DNA of 64,000 bases from Notospermus geniculatus (Eukaryota; Nemertea; Pilidiophora; Heteronemertea; Lineidae): the NCBI GenBank assembly GCA_002633025.1, contig NMRB01000154.1, forward strand, positions 331,928-395,927. Reading direction: 5' to 3'. The notes under the pieces were generated by a model, which ran no database searches, was not told the origin of the DNA, and worked only from the letters and a program-made list of their open reading frames with translations. Shown in pieces: positions 23,640-34,299 of this stretch (position 1 is the first letter of the stretch; the number at the start of each line of letters is the position of its first letter). Both the position numbers and the translations under genes were made by a program.

Positions 23640-26474
23640 TCATTATGCAATATCAGTATGGTTGAAGGTTCCATTAATGAAAGAAACGATGGTTTCATGG
23701 CTACAATGGGGTCATTTCATTGAAATAATACTTCGTTTTCCAGTTCATATTGGTTCACGTGGGCCTGCAGTCCCTTTAAGTGACCATTATATTGGGTCCA
23801 AATTGAGCTTTCGACGGACTTTTCGGCACTAAAGCATTAGCGTATCTCAAGACAATGAGCTGGGATATGTTAGTTTTTATGCCTAGAAGTGTCCCGGCTA
23901 TTTATATATACTGTATATATTTTTTGCACCTTCTTTGTATTCGTAGAATTTGGAATTCTCGCTTCGCGTCGGTGGCAGAGGAAATTGAATCTTGTGCACA
24001 ATCTACCCCGGTCAAAAGTCCAGCATTGCATGCGTAACTTATTTAAATTCTCCAGTGTTTCTCATTAAAGATGAGAGGATAAGAGCCAGTAGTTGACAGG
24101 CCGTGCCATGTGTGTTATGTGTGTTCTACAAACTAAGGCGGAAGAGAAGAAAGAATCATCAAAGTGCCGCCTGAAATCTCATCTGGTTAGCCTTGTTCAT
24201 TTCATGCTCGTCTGTCAGCGGAAGAAAGTTGAAAGCAACATCATGGTTGAAAGAGATGTTGCAGAGACCAGATAAGAAAATGGACGAAAATTGTTGCATT
24301 TAAGGCTGATAAACCTGATCCCTTTAGTAATTTCCGTGAAGAATTAGAAACCTGAGAATGTGAGAATACTAGTATAACCTACTGTGAATGCATCATAAGG
24401 CCATATAAAAGATACTTGTTTAGCGTCCACCTCTTCCAATTTTTCCAGGTAGGGAGGGGCTTTTTCTTTTTTTTACATGTATGGCATACATGTAAGTGGA
24501 GGACAGACACAAACAACGGATTTAAAGGTCCGAAACCAGGGATTTAAGGCCCCAAAGAATAACGCAGTCATTGTCACACCTTTCTCCGATGGCGGCACCA
24601 CCATCAGAAAGATCGTCAGTGGTTCAATGAATGCATCTGCACATGTTTTTTGGTGGGAAATGTTGTTTTAACCCTTTCCACAGCTTTTTAAGGTTTTATT
24701 TTGACAAATTTTAAAAATAAAAAATAAAAATTTTCATGTCGGATGTATTTTTCAGGTCTGCGGGGACGCTAAACAAGTATTTTTTTTATCTGGCCTAAGT
24801 AGTGTACTTGATGATCTGCAGGAGAAACCCACATTTTGACTGTATTTAGACTCAGCATATGAAGTTTCACTCGGCCAACACCTTTGAAATCAAAGGTCAA
24901 GTAACGTTACAAAGCAAACGTTAGAGCAGAATCTTACAAAATGGAATGAAGCTTACAAAGACATGAAAGAGGGGAAGGGTCAGTTATTCCACTGAGGATT
25001 TTGTTCCACACAGTCATTGCTTGTAAGCATTTGCAATGATTACACTCGGGCGCTCTTAGGCCAAAAAATATTATCTGTTTCTTGTCCAGCAACTTAAAAG
25101 AAATTGATGCGAGCATGCGATTTTTTTTTTATTTTCCAATAATTCATTTTCAGTTATCTTCATTGATGGGGAAATATTACCAGCAAACTATATCTCTTTA
25201 CATGTTTAAAGCGCAAGTTTCACAAAAAAAGATGATTTCAAGTGGTGAAGCATTTCTATGCATTTTATAGAAGGTGCTGCTTAAGCAAAGTGAGAAAATT
25301 TGAAATTGGTGAAAAAAATTGATGCGAAGGGCTCGGGAATGACGCGAGCACGGACAAGAAACAGACACTATTTTTTTGGCCTCATGTGGCTTAATCGAGA
25401 TTTAGCCACATGAGAACATGAGCTGGCTTTTTGATTTTCTCTCAAAATTACTAATTTTTTTCAGCGAATTATTATAAATTACCACAGTTTCCCATTTGAG
25501 CAAAGCTCACTGAACCACGTCCTGACGTCAATAATTGAATTATCATCCGAACCGGAAAGAGCTCAGCTGAGACTTCAAAAGTAACAGAGTGTCAAAAATG
25601 AGATTAAGAACGTAAATCATGCTTCTTTTGGAGGTAATTAAACCGTAATGTTGCTGTCATTAAAGTTCACAAAGTTTGAAACTCAAGGTCGAAGTTTGAA
25701 CAAATATGATTAATTAGGTGTGTCGAATTATGAGTTCGGTGGTGAGATGATATTATGTTTTATGTGTCATATCAGCAGGGACCTGGTATGTTTTATTCGT
25801 GTGCGGATGTGATTTGACAATCAAAGAAGGTATGGGCCATCTGAGCACCTTTTTAGGCGTCAGGAAGTGAGTCAAACAATGTTGCAATTAAATGAGTTAT
25901 TGAATGAAAAAAGAGATGGATATAATAACACAACGTAATTTATTTGTAAGTTACTGATGCAGAAGAATGTCTGGCCCAACTTGGCCTTCTACTGGTCTGA
26001 AAATCAAGTTTTTGAAATAGGAATAATTCTGAATGCAAGGAGTGACTACTGAGCAAAATGTAAAACATTCCATTCAAAGCCCAGCCATGTATACAGATAA
26101 CGCAAATGTCAATTCGACTTTACCGACGCATTTTTCTCGAAAATAAAAAAAACTGACCTACGGGAGTAGTATATAAAATATTCATAAGAGAGATAAAAAA
26201 ATTGGGTGGCACGAGATGAAATTTTAATGCAGGTGCGACGCAAATGCGCTGATAATTCGTTAGTTACAGTTCATCCCCATCCATCACGGGATAAAAAATG
26301 TTGAACAATTACAAATTTGATATCTTCTGTAGTGTTAGTGGCAATATTCGACAGAATAATATCAGTACCAGTTCTGGTTCACTGTGAAATAAATCATGGC
26401 ACGTGTCGAGTACTGTGTAAATAAGGGAGACTATACGTGGCTATTTACGGATAATTTCGGTATAGTTATGTTGG
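23640..26474. other. No gene or clear repeat seen
   Basis: Nearly 3 kb of AT-rich sequence before the assembly gap. The first ~150 bp may still be transposon debris. Short frames only. Confidence 0.4.
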
Positions 26475-27039
26475 NNNNNNNNNNNNNNNNNNNNNNNNNN
26501 NNNNNNNNNNNNNNNNNNNNNNNNNNNNNNNNNNNNNNNNNNNNNNNNNNNNNNNNNNNNNNNNNNNNNNNNNNNNNNNNNNNNNNNNNNNNNNNNNNNN
26601 NNNNNNNNNNNNNNNNNNNNNNNNNNNNNNNNNNNNNNNNNNNNNNNNNNNNNNNNNNNNNNNNNNNNNNNNNNNNNNNNNNNNNNNNNNNNNNNNNNNN
26701 NNNNNNNNNNNNNNNNNNNNNNNNNNNNNNNNNNNNNNNNNNNNNNNNNNNNNNNNNNNNNNNNNNNNNNNNNNNNNNNNNNNNNNNNNNNNNNNNNNNN
26801 NNNNNNNNNNNNNNNNNNNNNNNNNNNNNNNNNNNNNNNNNNNNNNNNNNNNNNNNNNNNNNNNNNNNNNNNNNNNNNNNNNNNNNNNNNNNNNNNNNNN
26901 NNNNNNNNNNNNNNNNNNNNNNNNNNNNNNNNNNNNNNNNNNNNNNNNNNNNNNNNNNNNNNNNNNNNNNNNNNNNNNNNNNNNNNNNNNNNNNNNNNNN
27001 NNNNNNNNNNNNNNNNNNNNNNNNNNNNNNNNNNNNNNN
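26475..27039. other. Assembly gap, 565 N
   Basis: Unresolved bases. The right edge falls inside a MITE family 1 copy, so the gap was probably caused by repeats. A missing exon, such as Hox3 exon 1, could be hidden here, but nothing shows that it is. Confidence 0.95.
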
Positions 27040-27280
27040 CCAAGTTGTAAACACTCACTCACTGGTTCTCTATCCACGGACGACTGTGGTGCTGCCACCT
27101 ATTGTCGGTGATATGTACTGACGTGAACATCGTGAGTGAGTTGCATTGGACCGGGCACCAGTCTAACGATCACGGGGCGCTACTGGTGCTGCCACCTTCA
27201 CGAAGGAATAAAACTAGTTTGCCGACCACTGTTTGTAAACAAACTGGTTTGTTTACAACTTGGACGTCGAACACCTTTAA
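27040..27280. repeat. MITE family 1, copy 2 (inverted, cut by the gap)
   Basis: Matches 12003-12251 in reverse orientation: TTGTAAACACTCACTCACTGG at the gap edge, two GTGCTGCCACC words, then GTTTACAACTTGGACGTCGAAC at the right. The distal end should lie within the N run. Confidence 0.8.
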
Positions 27281-27395
27281 TCCCACAACCAAAACATTTG
27301 AATTTCGTCATTCTGTAAAAACAACAAAAAAACCTAATGAGAGAGAGACTGAGTTTTGTGGATCTGGGTTCCCAAGGGAACAAGTAAGATATGTT

Positions 27396-27522
27396 GGGCC
27401 GATTTCACAAAGGGCGTTTAAGATTTAGACGCGTGTAACTTCGTCAAATGCATGGTGGAAGTGCGTGTATTTAGTGAAGTTACACGCGTCTAAGTCTTAA
27501 ACGCGCTTTGTGAAATCGGCCC
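27396..27522. repeat. Short hairpin element, GGGCCGATTTCACAAAG ends
   Basis: GGGCCGATTTCACAAAGGGC is mirrored by the GCGCTTTGTGAAATCGGCCC end. The arms continue GTTTAAGATTTAGACGCGTG. 127 bp, CAGGGGCC-type family by its terminal motif. Confidence 0.85.
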
Positions 27523-27534
27523 TGAATGTATAGT

Positions 27535-27918
27535 CACCTATCTTTGAGGCACACTTCTGTTTCTATTACTTGTCCTCCTGTTCTCATCCATATATTATTC
27601 GTCTTTGGGTTGTCAGTCTCATCAGCTGCAGTATCTGTACCCATAGGTACCTCCCTCCTTGGTGTACAAAGCAAGTGGAGTCTCACTGCTCCAGATACAT
27701 GTATCATCTTTTCTTGAATGTAATTTGCCGTGGTGAAATCAGACACGTTGTCTTCAGCATAGACATTTCTTCCATTTACCGACTCCAAATCAAAGTCAGT
27801 AACTGGGCCAATTACTGGGTTCTCATTTCTTGGGAAGTATACTGTCACGACCTGGTGTAAAACCACGTCGTAGGGGGCTGTATTCTCAATCGCCAGAGCG
27901 ATAGAATTCTTATAACGC
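27535..27918 (-). CDS. Coding-like fragment, extracellular beta-rich; family unknown
   Basis: A 127-codon minus frame (SIALAIENTAPYDVVLHQVV... near the start) has a protein-like composition: alternating hydrophobic residues and Asn/Asp turns such as DFDLESVNGRNVYAEDN. It ends close to a possible donor (ATAG-GTGACT). Both sides abut repeats: the hairpin at 27396-27522 and the composite element at 27925-28807. It may be one exon of a gene or a pseudogene broken by insertions. The beta-strand pattern resembles repeats of large cell-surface proteins, but I cannot name the family. Confidence 0.35.
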
Positions 27919-28191
27919 ACTGGCTATTCGTACCGTCACGGTGCAAATAACGCCAAACCAGATCTTATTCACACCGTCGTAAACAGCCAATCAGAAAGCT
28001 TCATTCAAGGCATGCCAGATGAAGTTACTGGTATCATCTCGCACAATGCCGGATTTTTTTTCAATATTATTGATGAAAATGTTAATTTATAACAACTACC
28101 AGGAAAAAAAGTTTTATAATCAATGCTTTTGGGCAAGGTGGACCTACTAAAGTATCTAATGATTCCCGACGGGTCGTAGCATGAGCCACAG

Positions 28192-28246
28192 TGGCCGAGT
28201 GGTTTGCGTGTGTGGTTATCGAACGGAAGGCCGCGGGTTCGAGCCC
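28192..28246 (+). repeat. tRNA-like sequence inside the composite foldback
   Basis: A-box TGGCCGAGTGG (as in Ser/Leu tRNAs) and B-box GGTTCGAGCCC are both well formed, and the T-arm GCGGG-TTCGAGC-CCCGT pairs. The flanking acceptor strands (GCCACAG and CATGACA) do not pair, so it is a pseudogene or SINE head, not a working tRNA. An RNA polymerase III promoter may still be active. Confidence 0.5.
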
Positions 28247-28580
28247 CGTCATGACAGTTCTTCTTTTATTTTGTTTTAATGAGTTCTTCTTTTATTTTGT
28301 TTTAGGTCTTCTTTCATCTCCTTTTATTCTTCTTTTCGTCTTTTTATCAATATCGATCCGTGTGACTGTCTTGGAAAACGGGGAACTGCGTAAAAAAATT
28401 AGGGCCGTGGCCTATGAAAAATACTTTATCATCAGACAGCAGAGGCCAACATTTCATCATTAACTGTGAAAGATGGGGTCACTGGACCCCGTCAGGAAAA
28501 AAATTGCCCAGGCTAAAATATCATTTTAGATCTGCTGCCCACAGTCGCACTGTCCGAGTTACGGTGCAGAAATTATACAT

Positions 28581-28807
28581 CACCGTCACGGTACGAATAA
28601 TCATTCTCCACACACTATTCCCACCGTGACGGTGTAAATAAGAGCTGTTCCTGCACTATTCACACCGTCACGGTACGAATAAGAACCGGCGGTGCACTAT
28701 TCACACCGTCACGGTACGAATAAGAACCGACGGCGAACTATTCACACCGTCACGGTACGAATAAGATCTGGTTTGGTGTTATTTGCACCGTCACGGTACG
28801 AATAGCC
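28581..28807 (+). repeat. 41 bp palindromic minisatellite, ~5.5 copies
   Basis: Units start CACCGTCACGGTACGAATAA and end ACTATTCA; most are exactly 41 bp. The 12 bp core CACCGTCACGGT is near-palindromic, so each unit can form a small hairpin. The last unit doubles as the right inverted arm of the surrounding element. Confidence 0.8.
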
Positions 28808-28990
28808 CCGGCCTTCTTATAATTCCTTCAGAATGTGTCAAAATTAAAATGGTTAGGTAGTGAAAACTTACCATTGGAACTGCATCCTCGCTCACGATAT
28901 CCAACAGCGTAGCCTGAGCAAGGTGGCCCACTGTCGAAATCCCGGTCTGAATGAGATCGATCGTAAACATCAGCAATTGTGCTCGATTCA

Positions 28991-29212
28991 TCAGACATGA
29001 GACGTCCATACCACGGCCTTAATTATCTTAGTACCAGACATAACCTGGGCTAGCAAAGACATCATTTGTTTTCCCTCAAAGGGGGCCGATTTGTACTGGA
29101 ATCCTCTCTTGTTGTACTGGAATCCTCTCTTGTTGTACTGGAATCCTCTCTTGTGGTACTGGCCTTTACCAGACAAGTTGTATTTCATGCCCAGTTCTGT
29201 GGACACTTCCAT
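28991..29212 (-). CDS. Coding-like fragment with heptapeptide repeats
   Basis: A minus-strand frame has three and a half in-frame repeats of NKRGFQY (21 bp units at 29091-29162), then KSAPFEGKQMMSLLAQVM. The 21 bp period keeps the frame. An adjacent stretch (28862-29010) has a clear donor, CCAATG-GTAAGT at about 28872. These may be exons of the same unknown gene as 27535-27918, but I cannot join them reliably. Confidence 0.25.
   Translation of the reverse strand: MEVSTELGMKYNLSGKGQYHKRGFQYNKRGFQYNKRGFQYKSAPFEGKQMMSLLAQVMSGTKIIKAVVWTSHV
29091..29162. repeat. 21 bp tandem repeat, ~3.4 copies
   Basis: Unit TTGTACTGGAATCCTCTCTT plus G repeats three times exactly and then degenerates. It encodes the heptapeptide repeat on the minus strand. 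Confidence 0.85.
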
Positions 29213-29668
29213 CAGTTTTCAGTTCCCCTCCTCATGTACAGTCCTGCCATTGTATGCAAGGAGATATTTCACCTGTGATCGAAAGAAACTTACAAGTAAC
29301 TCATGGTCTACAATTTTTCTGTCTTCTGTTATAGCACCACCGAATTTTGCTGCATTCTGGATCAATATTTTAAAGACACTTGTGAGGAATACAATTTACA
29401 TGGATATATCGGGTGGCTCCCAAAAAACTGGAACACAATTTATCAGGGCATAACTGCTACACTTTTTAAACAATGGTATTTCATGAGGCAGTTAATTGTG
29501 GCCTGTGGGGAAAGTTTCAGGTAAATAGCTCATGCATTGCAAAAATACAGCAATTTTGAAACGAGGAGTCAAAATCTGCTGTGCTGGAGCCATGCAGTTC
29601 TCTGGTGCCAGATACCTGAATGTGATGGTGCCACTACAGTACGTTGTACAATTCACCTTACTTCCGGA

Positions 29669-29813
29669 TTTAAAATAATCTGATTGCCAATGTTCCTTTA
29701 TGATAACTCTTGAACACAGGGGATTGTCTTCCTCTGATGGAGATGGTGCTGATGCCGCTGGTGGAATCATAGACATGATCTATTTTTTCCAATAACGCCT
29801 GGAACGTTCTCAC
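29669..29813. repeat. Duplicated segment, copy 1
   Basis: A ~143 bp segment nearly identical to 31068-31209 (one 2 bp indel, a few substitutions), beginning TTTAAAATAATCTGATTGCC and ending CTGGAACGTTCTCAC. On the minus strand it encodes FQALLEKIDHVYDSTSGIS, continuous with the fragment upstream. Confidence 0.85.
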
Positions 29814-29822
29814 GTTGTTTTG

Positions 29823-30398
29823 ATAATGTTGAATAATGTTCATAATAGATGATCGAAGCTTGTCTGCATTTTGTCCACAGTTTTTCAAGCAATGTGTCCA
29901 CTCATGCTCAAGCCGAGGTCTAAAGTCTCTTGACAGATACTCTGGTGTTTATTCCGAAGTAAGAATAATTCCTTTATACCATTCTCACTTGTCAGAAATA
30001 GTTGTTCCCTTGATGCTTCTAGATTACAAACCTCTTGCTGGCAGTGGACTCCATCCAGTCCTTCATGTGGTCAGCATCATCATCAGTGTTTTTTGTGATT
30101 TTTTGTTATGCATTTTGGAGAAGTTACAAACTTCCAGCAGAAATTTAGAGTTCGTGGTTTTATTTGGATTTCCATCTCAAAGACGGCTTTTAATTTCCTG
30201 CATCAGGTTGTTTAATCCTGTTTTGGCCTCATCCGAATCAGCACAAAAGCTGACATTACCCGTCGGCTGCTTTGGCTTATCCTTCCTTGATTCGTTGTAA
30301 TGTTTCACAGTCTCTGGGTTATTCTTCTTGTACCTTTTCTTCGGTGGACCAATGTCATCCTCATTTCTGTGTCCATCTGCAGTAACTCCTGGTTCCAC
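29823..30398 (-). pseudogene. Broken coding-like region, possibly transposon-related
   Basis: Minus-strand frames include a Lys-rich piece at 30398-30177 (IGPPKKRYKKNNPETVKHY, a possible nuclear localisation signal) and a piece at 29945-29823 (LEHEWTHCLKNCGQNADKLR then SIMNIIQHYQNN). The W..C..NCG....L pattern recalls a cysteine-containing domain in transposon-derived proteins of marine animals, but the match is weak. Stops and frame changes separate the parts. It is probably a decayed gene. Confidence 0.3.
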
Positions 30399-31067
30399 AT
30401 CAGCAGACTTTTGAAGGAATTGGTGATGGAGGATTTTTACATGTGGTTGTCTGGACTGAGCTGAACCTCCTGGGTCACATCCTATCTAGCTGATTTTGCT
30501 ATACCCCTCTGTTAGGAAAATGGTCCAATCCTAAAGTATCACATTACCTGTACCTACCATTCAAGAATTTTGGCTCGCATTTTCAAAAATGGATCCAAAA
30601 CTATACACACTGAAACTAACCAGAGAGCAGTTTGAACTGTTTGGACCTAGTTTCTACTCAGATTATCAGACTCAGAGATTGTACTTTTATCATGTTTATA
30701 GACAGAGATTTTCTTGATACCTGAACTTCATGGAATTATTCTATTTGTGAGGATAAAGATACTTTTTATATTAAATAAGCTAATATTAAAAAGGATTACT
30801 ACCTAAGTCAAGCTGATCTCAGTTCTTCATCAAAAATTGTTCTGTTTTATATATTGTAGGGGGTTTCATAAAAAATAGGGCTGCCCATTAGATTTCAATG
30901 ACATTCATAAGGGTCTGTGACAATTTTGGGGTGAAACCATGCCCTGCATTCATAGAAACTACAGAAAATATTAGGAGCTCCTCAAGTTTTCCTAACTGGT
31001 GTGAGTAACGTATGCATCTGAACGGCCATCTTGGAAGACTTGGGCCTTTTATACCCCTGTTGCATCT
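30399..31067. other. No gene seen
   Basis: AT-rich, stop-rich sequence between two copies of a duplicated 143 bp segment. Confidence 0.4.
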
Positions 31068-31209
31068 TTAAAATAATCTGATTGCCAATGTTCCTTTATG
31101 ATAACTCTTGAACAGGGGATTGTCTTCCTCTGATGGAGATGGTGCTGATGCCGCTGGTGGAATCATAGACATGATCTATTTTTTCCACTAACGCCTGGAA
31201 CGTTCTCAC
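31068..31209. repeat. Duplicated segment, copy 2
   Basis: Second copy of 29669-29813, same orientation, ~1.4 kb away. Only this piece is duplicated; the flanks differ on both sides. Confidence 0.85.
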
Positions 31210-31343
31210 TTTGGGAATAGCCGTACGATTGGATATTGTCCATGCGTTCCAACATGTTTAGAAAACTGATAGAATTTCGGTCATGTTCTGCACGTTGGTG
31301 TTCTTCGTCTAAGCGACAACGTATCCCAATTTACGTATGATAG

Positions 31344-31810
31344 ATGATGCCAGATGATTTCAAACAGGCATATGTCAGACCTCTGCTAAAAAAAGCTGGT
31401 CTCGATCCAGAGTCACTCAAGAATTATAGGCCAGTATCAAATCTGAGCTTCATATCTAAGGTCCTGGAAAAGGTGGTGAGTAAGAGGCTCGATGACCATC
31501 TCAGAAAAAACTCTCTCGTCGAACCCTTCCAAAGTGCTTATTCAACCTTTCATTCAACTGAAACTGCCCTGATCAGAGTGCAGTCAGATGTCTTGAACGC
31601 TCTGGACTCTGGGCATTCTGGTGTCCTAGTGCTTCTCGACCTCTCTGCAGCCTTTGACACCATTGATCATGAGATTCTCCTTAAAAGACTAAAGGCCGAC
31701 TTCCATATTGCAGGAACTTCTCTCAGTTGGTTCTCCTCTTATTTGAAGGGTCGGTGTCAGTCTGTGGCAATTGGTGGCAAAGTGTCCAATCCAACTGTTC
31801 TTAAGTTTGG
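31344..31810 (+). mobile_element. Non-LTR retrotransposon reverse-transcriptase fragment
   Basis: About 156 codons of the reverse-transcriptase domain of a CR1/Jockey-type element. Visible blocks are [20 protein letters not shown] (fingers), [34 protein letters not shown] and [13 protein letters not shown], which holds the first catalytic aspartate of the palm. The YADD block and the rest are missing: the frame stops at a single N (31811), just where GVPQGSVLGP would be expected. There is no endonuclease domain upstream. Either a 5'- and 3'-truncated relic or an assembly join. Confidence 0.9.
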
Positions 31811-31811
31811 N

Positions 31812-32400
31812 CAATAACTCCTGAACTAATGACTAGATCATCTTCAAATTTTTATCATAGGTGTAGCTAATAAGGATACATAACATATATAACGGGTTTT
31901 TGATTTGACCTACTTTTCAAGGTCACAGAGGTCAAAGTTCGACAAAAGTGACGAACCTGCCACAGTTTGTCATTATTTCACCGAGCAACTTCATATCTTG
32001 CATAAACATGCATTGGAGGGGTACCTTAAAAAATACCAAGTTTCGGCCCGATTCGACATCCAGTATGGCCGCCAGGTGGCGTAACCTGAAAATCAAGTAA
32101 GTGCTATTACTCGGGAACGGCTTGACGCAGAGTGCTCAAATTTGATATTTACCTCCATCTAGGTGACCTTTACATGCATGTCAAATTTCGGCCTGATTAT
32201 ACTTCAAACATGGTCACCAGGTGGCGTAACCCAAAAATCATCAAAGTGCTGTAACTCAGGAACGCCTTAACCCAAACCACCTTAATATGCTATGTGGCCC
32301 CCTGCAGATGACCTTTATGTCCATGTGAAGTTTCGGCCCGATCGGACATCCAATATGGCCGCCAGGTGGCGTAACCTGAAAATCACCAAAAAGCAGGCTT
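31812..32400 (+). repeat. Three-unit tandem repeat around GCCGCCAGGTGGCGTAACC
   Basis: Units of ~145 bp each contain TTTCGGCCCGAT...ACATCCA.TATGGCCGCC, AGGTGGCGTAACC and an AACTC.GGAACGGCTTGAC-like part. The start CAATAACTCCTGAACTAATG follows the single N directly. Related wording (CCACCAGGGGGCG, ATATGGCGGCC) is found at 34.4-34.9 kb and next to the satellite at 50.98 kb. Confidence 0.7.
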
Positions 32401-33018
32401 CTGTGAATCTGTGCCGGGAATGATGTATGCAGTATTTTTATTTCGGTTTTTTAAATTATAGGTAAGTATTTTGTGGTAATTATCATCATGATATTCCATA
32501 GTAGATATTCCAACACTTATGCCCTGACTGTGTTCCTGTGTTTTTCTCTCTCACATGTCATAAGCAGCATCAGATAGCCGCCATCTTGTTTGTCAGTGGT
32601 GCAGTTTGCTGTTACATATTGGTGAAAAATCTTCAGTCCTCGCTGTATCTAGCGTCCAAGTTAATTATTATCTTTTGGTGAATTGTATACCAGGAGTAGA
32701 ACATAATTTAGGTATTTATAGTATAGAAAATCGTGAGTAAGGCCAGGCCAGGCGCCTGATGATAGGCCTTACTCCCTATGCCATGCACTGTAGCATGGTA
32801 GTGTTGTGCATGTACATGTGTGTTGTGTAGAAGCGTACACACAGTATCAGGATGTACACGCTGTATGCACATCACTGCACTGGCAGTGCATGAGTGCACT
32901 GTGAATTCATGTTCGCTGCCCTGTCATCATGCCTGCGGTTGCCTGCATTCTGGTTTTATGACCGCAGGTTTGTTGGGCCTTGACGTTGTTTGAATGTTTG
33001 TAGCAAGCGCAAACATGT
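32401..33018. other. No gene seen
   Basis: Non-coding, with TGCATGTACATGTG-like simple sequence near 32800-32890. Flanks the target site of the next element. Confidence 0.4.
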
Positions 33019-33023
33019 GTCAC

Positions 33024-33662
33024 CAGGTTAGAGACGAACGCTAGAATTAGCGACGTCGCTAATATTAGCGACGCGTCGCTAAAACCAACGACGATGACGC
33101 GTTTTGTTTACTTCGGAAAGTGCCTCGAAAATAGCATTAAAAACCTCGGGGCGTGAAGTAACAAGCCTGTTAATTTGCTCATTCCTCCGTCTCCCGCTTC
33201 CTCCAGCCAATAGCAAGCGACTATACATCGGTCCCACGGCTATCTCAACCGCATGTGCTCGAGCCGCCATGTTTTTCTTCGCTTCGACGAAAAATTTTGT
33301 GGCGTGTCAACAAGTTTTTGGACTATGCTAACATAAAAACGACCTGCTGAACCAACTATGGACATATTTAGAAAGAAAAATTATCACTCTATACAACTGA
33401 CGTTTGTAAATTAGGATTAATCGTTCTGATTCTTCGCAAATCGGCGAGGAAAGGCGAGTGTTCCATCGAGATCTCAAGCGTGCTATGCATGCATTGCTGT
33501 ACATTATGTAGTGCTTATGTACAGGAACGCTCGTTCTTGATAGGATGAAGTGTGCAGAAGCGGCCATTGCGGAGTTTTTAACGACAACCACAACAGCGTC
33601 GTCAGATTTGACGACGCATTGGATTTTTAGCGTCGCTAAATCCAGCGTCTGTCTCTAACCTG
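33024..33662. mobile_element. Non-autonomous DNA transposon, 639 bp, 5 bp target duplication
   Basis: Ends CAGGTTAGAGACGAACGCT and AGCGTCTGTCTCTAACCTG form a terminal inverted repeat, followed inward by TTAGCGACG words. It is flanked on both sides by GTCAC (33019-33023 and 33663-33667), a 5 bp target-site duplication. The CAGG...CCTG ends and short duplication suggest a hAT-like group (5 bp type), but that is inference. The minus frame at 33270-33079 (NEQINRLVTSRPEVFNAIFE) may be a remnant of a transposase N-terminus; I cannot name it. Confidence 0.8.
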
Positions 33663-33744
33663 GTCACGTGCTAGGCATGCTAGGCCTACTGCTAGGCAAG
33701 GGGCAGGCCTGTGCCTGTCGGGTCAAGTGTGGTTTAGAGGCTAG

Positions 33745-34299
33745 GCCTTATTGCACCTAGCACGACGTGTGAAGCCAGCGAGGCGGAAAGGGCCCAAACA
33801 TCAGCGCCGCTACTGTACATTTACAATAGGCCTATATTGTGCAATGCATGCCGTGCATTTTATGTAAACATTGGCCAATAAAAGTAACTTCCAAAAGCTG
33901 GATGCACCTAAACTACTAGCTACGTGGGAGGCGGTATGAAGTGATTCAAATCCATAAATTATTGACCACCAATCATATTCGCAATCGCAAAAATCGATGA
34001 TTAATACACTGACAGTCCATAAACATCATGAAAACATTATCATGGTGCCCTGTCCCATAATTCCCCTTTCTATTGTCTCGACGGTCACGTGCCACTAATT
34101 GACCAATCAGCGCGGGGTTGCATGATAATGTTTTGATGATGTTTATGGACTGTCAATGTATTTATTAATCATCAATTTTATGCGATCGCGAAGATGATCG
34201 GTGGTCAATAATTTATGGATTTTAATCACTTCATACCGCCTCCCACGTAGCTAGTAGGCCTAGTTTAGGCGCATCCGGCTTTTGGAAGTTAGTTTTATT
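33745..34299. repeat. Foldback element with ACTTCCAAAAG ends
   Basis: TAAAAGTAACTTCCAAAAGC and TAAACTACTAGCTACGTGGG at the left pair with CCCACGTAGCTAGTAGGC and GGCTTTTGGAAGTTA at the right. The arms extend through GAGGCGGTATGAAGTGAT and CAGTCCATAAACATCAT. The outer arm (CGAGGCGGAAAGGGCC...TGCATGCCGTGCATTT) continues beyond the element at 34300, at 35100-35240. Confidence 0.75.

Larger units (their letters stand above)
27925..28807. repeat. Composite foldback with CACCGTCACGGT palindromes
   Basis: GGCTATTCGTACCGTCACGG...AAATAACGCCAAACCAGATC at the left is mirrored at 28750-28807 at the right (arms ~57 bp). The interior carries a tRNA-like sequence (28192-28246) and a 41 bp minisatellite (28581-28807) that shares the palindrome CACCGTCACGGT. 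No transposase frame. Confidence 0.75.

Noticed and set aside
26396-27121. Long open frames of 205-241 codons on both strands
   Set aside because: They exist only because 565 N were translated as unknown residues.
28141-28270. Functional tRNA-Ser/Leu gene
   Set aside because: A and B boxes are good, but the acceptor strands do not pair and the anticodon arm is not convincing.
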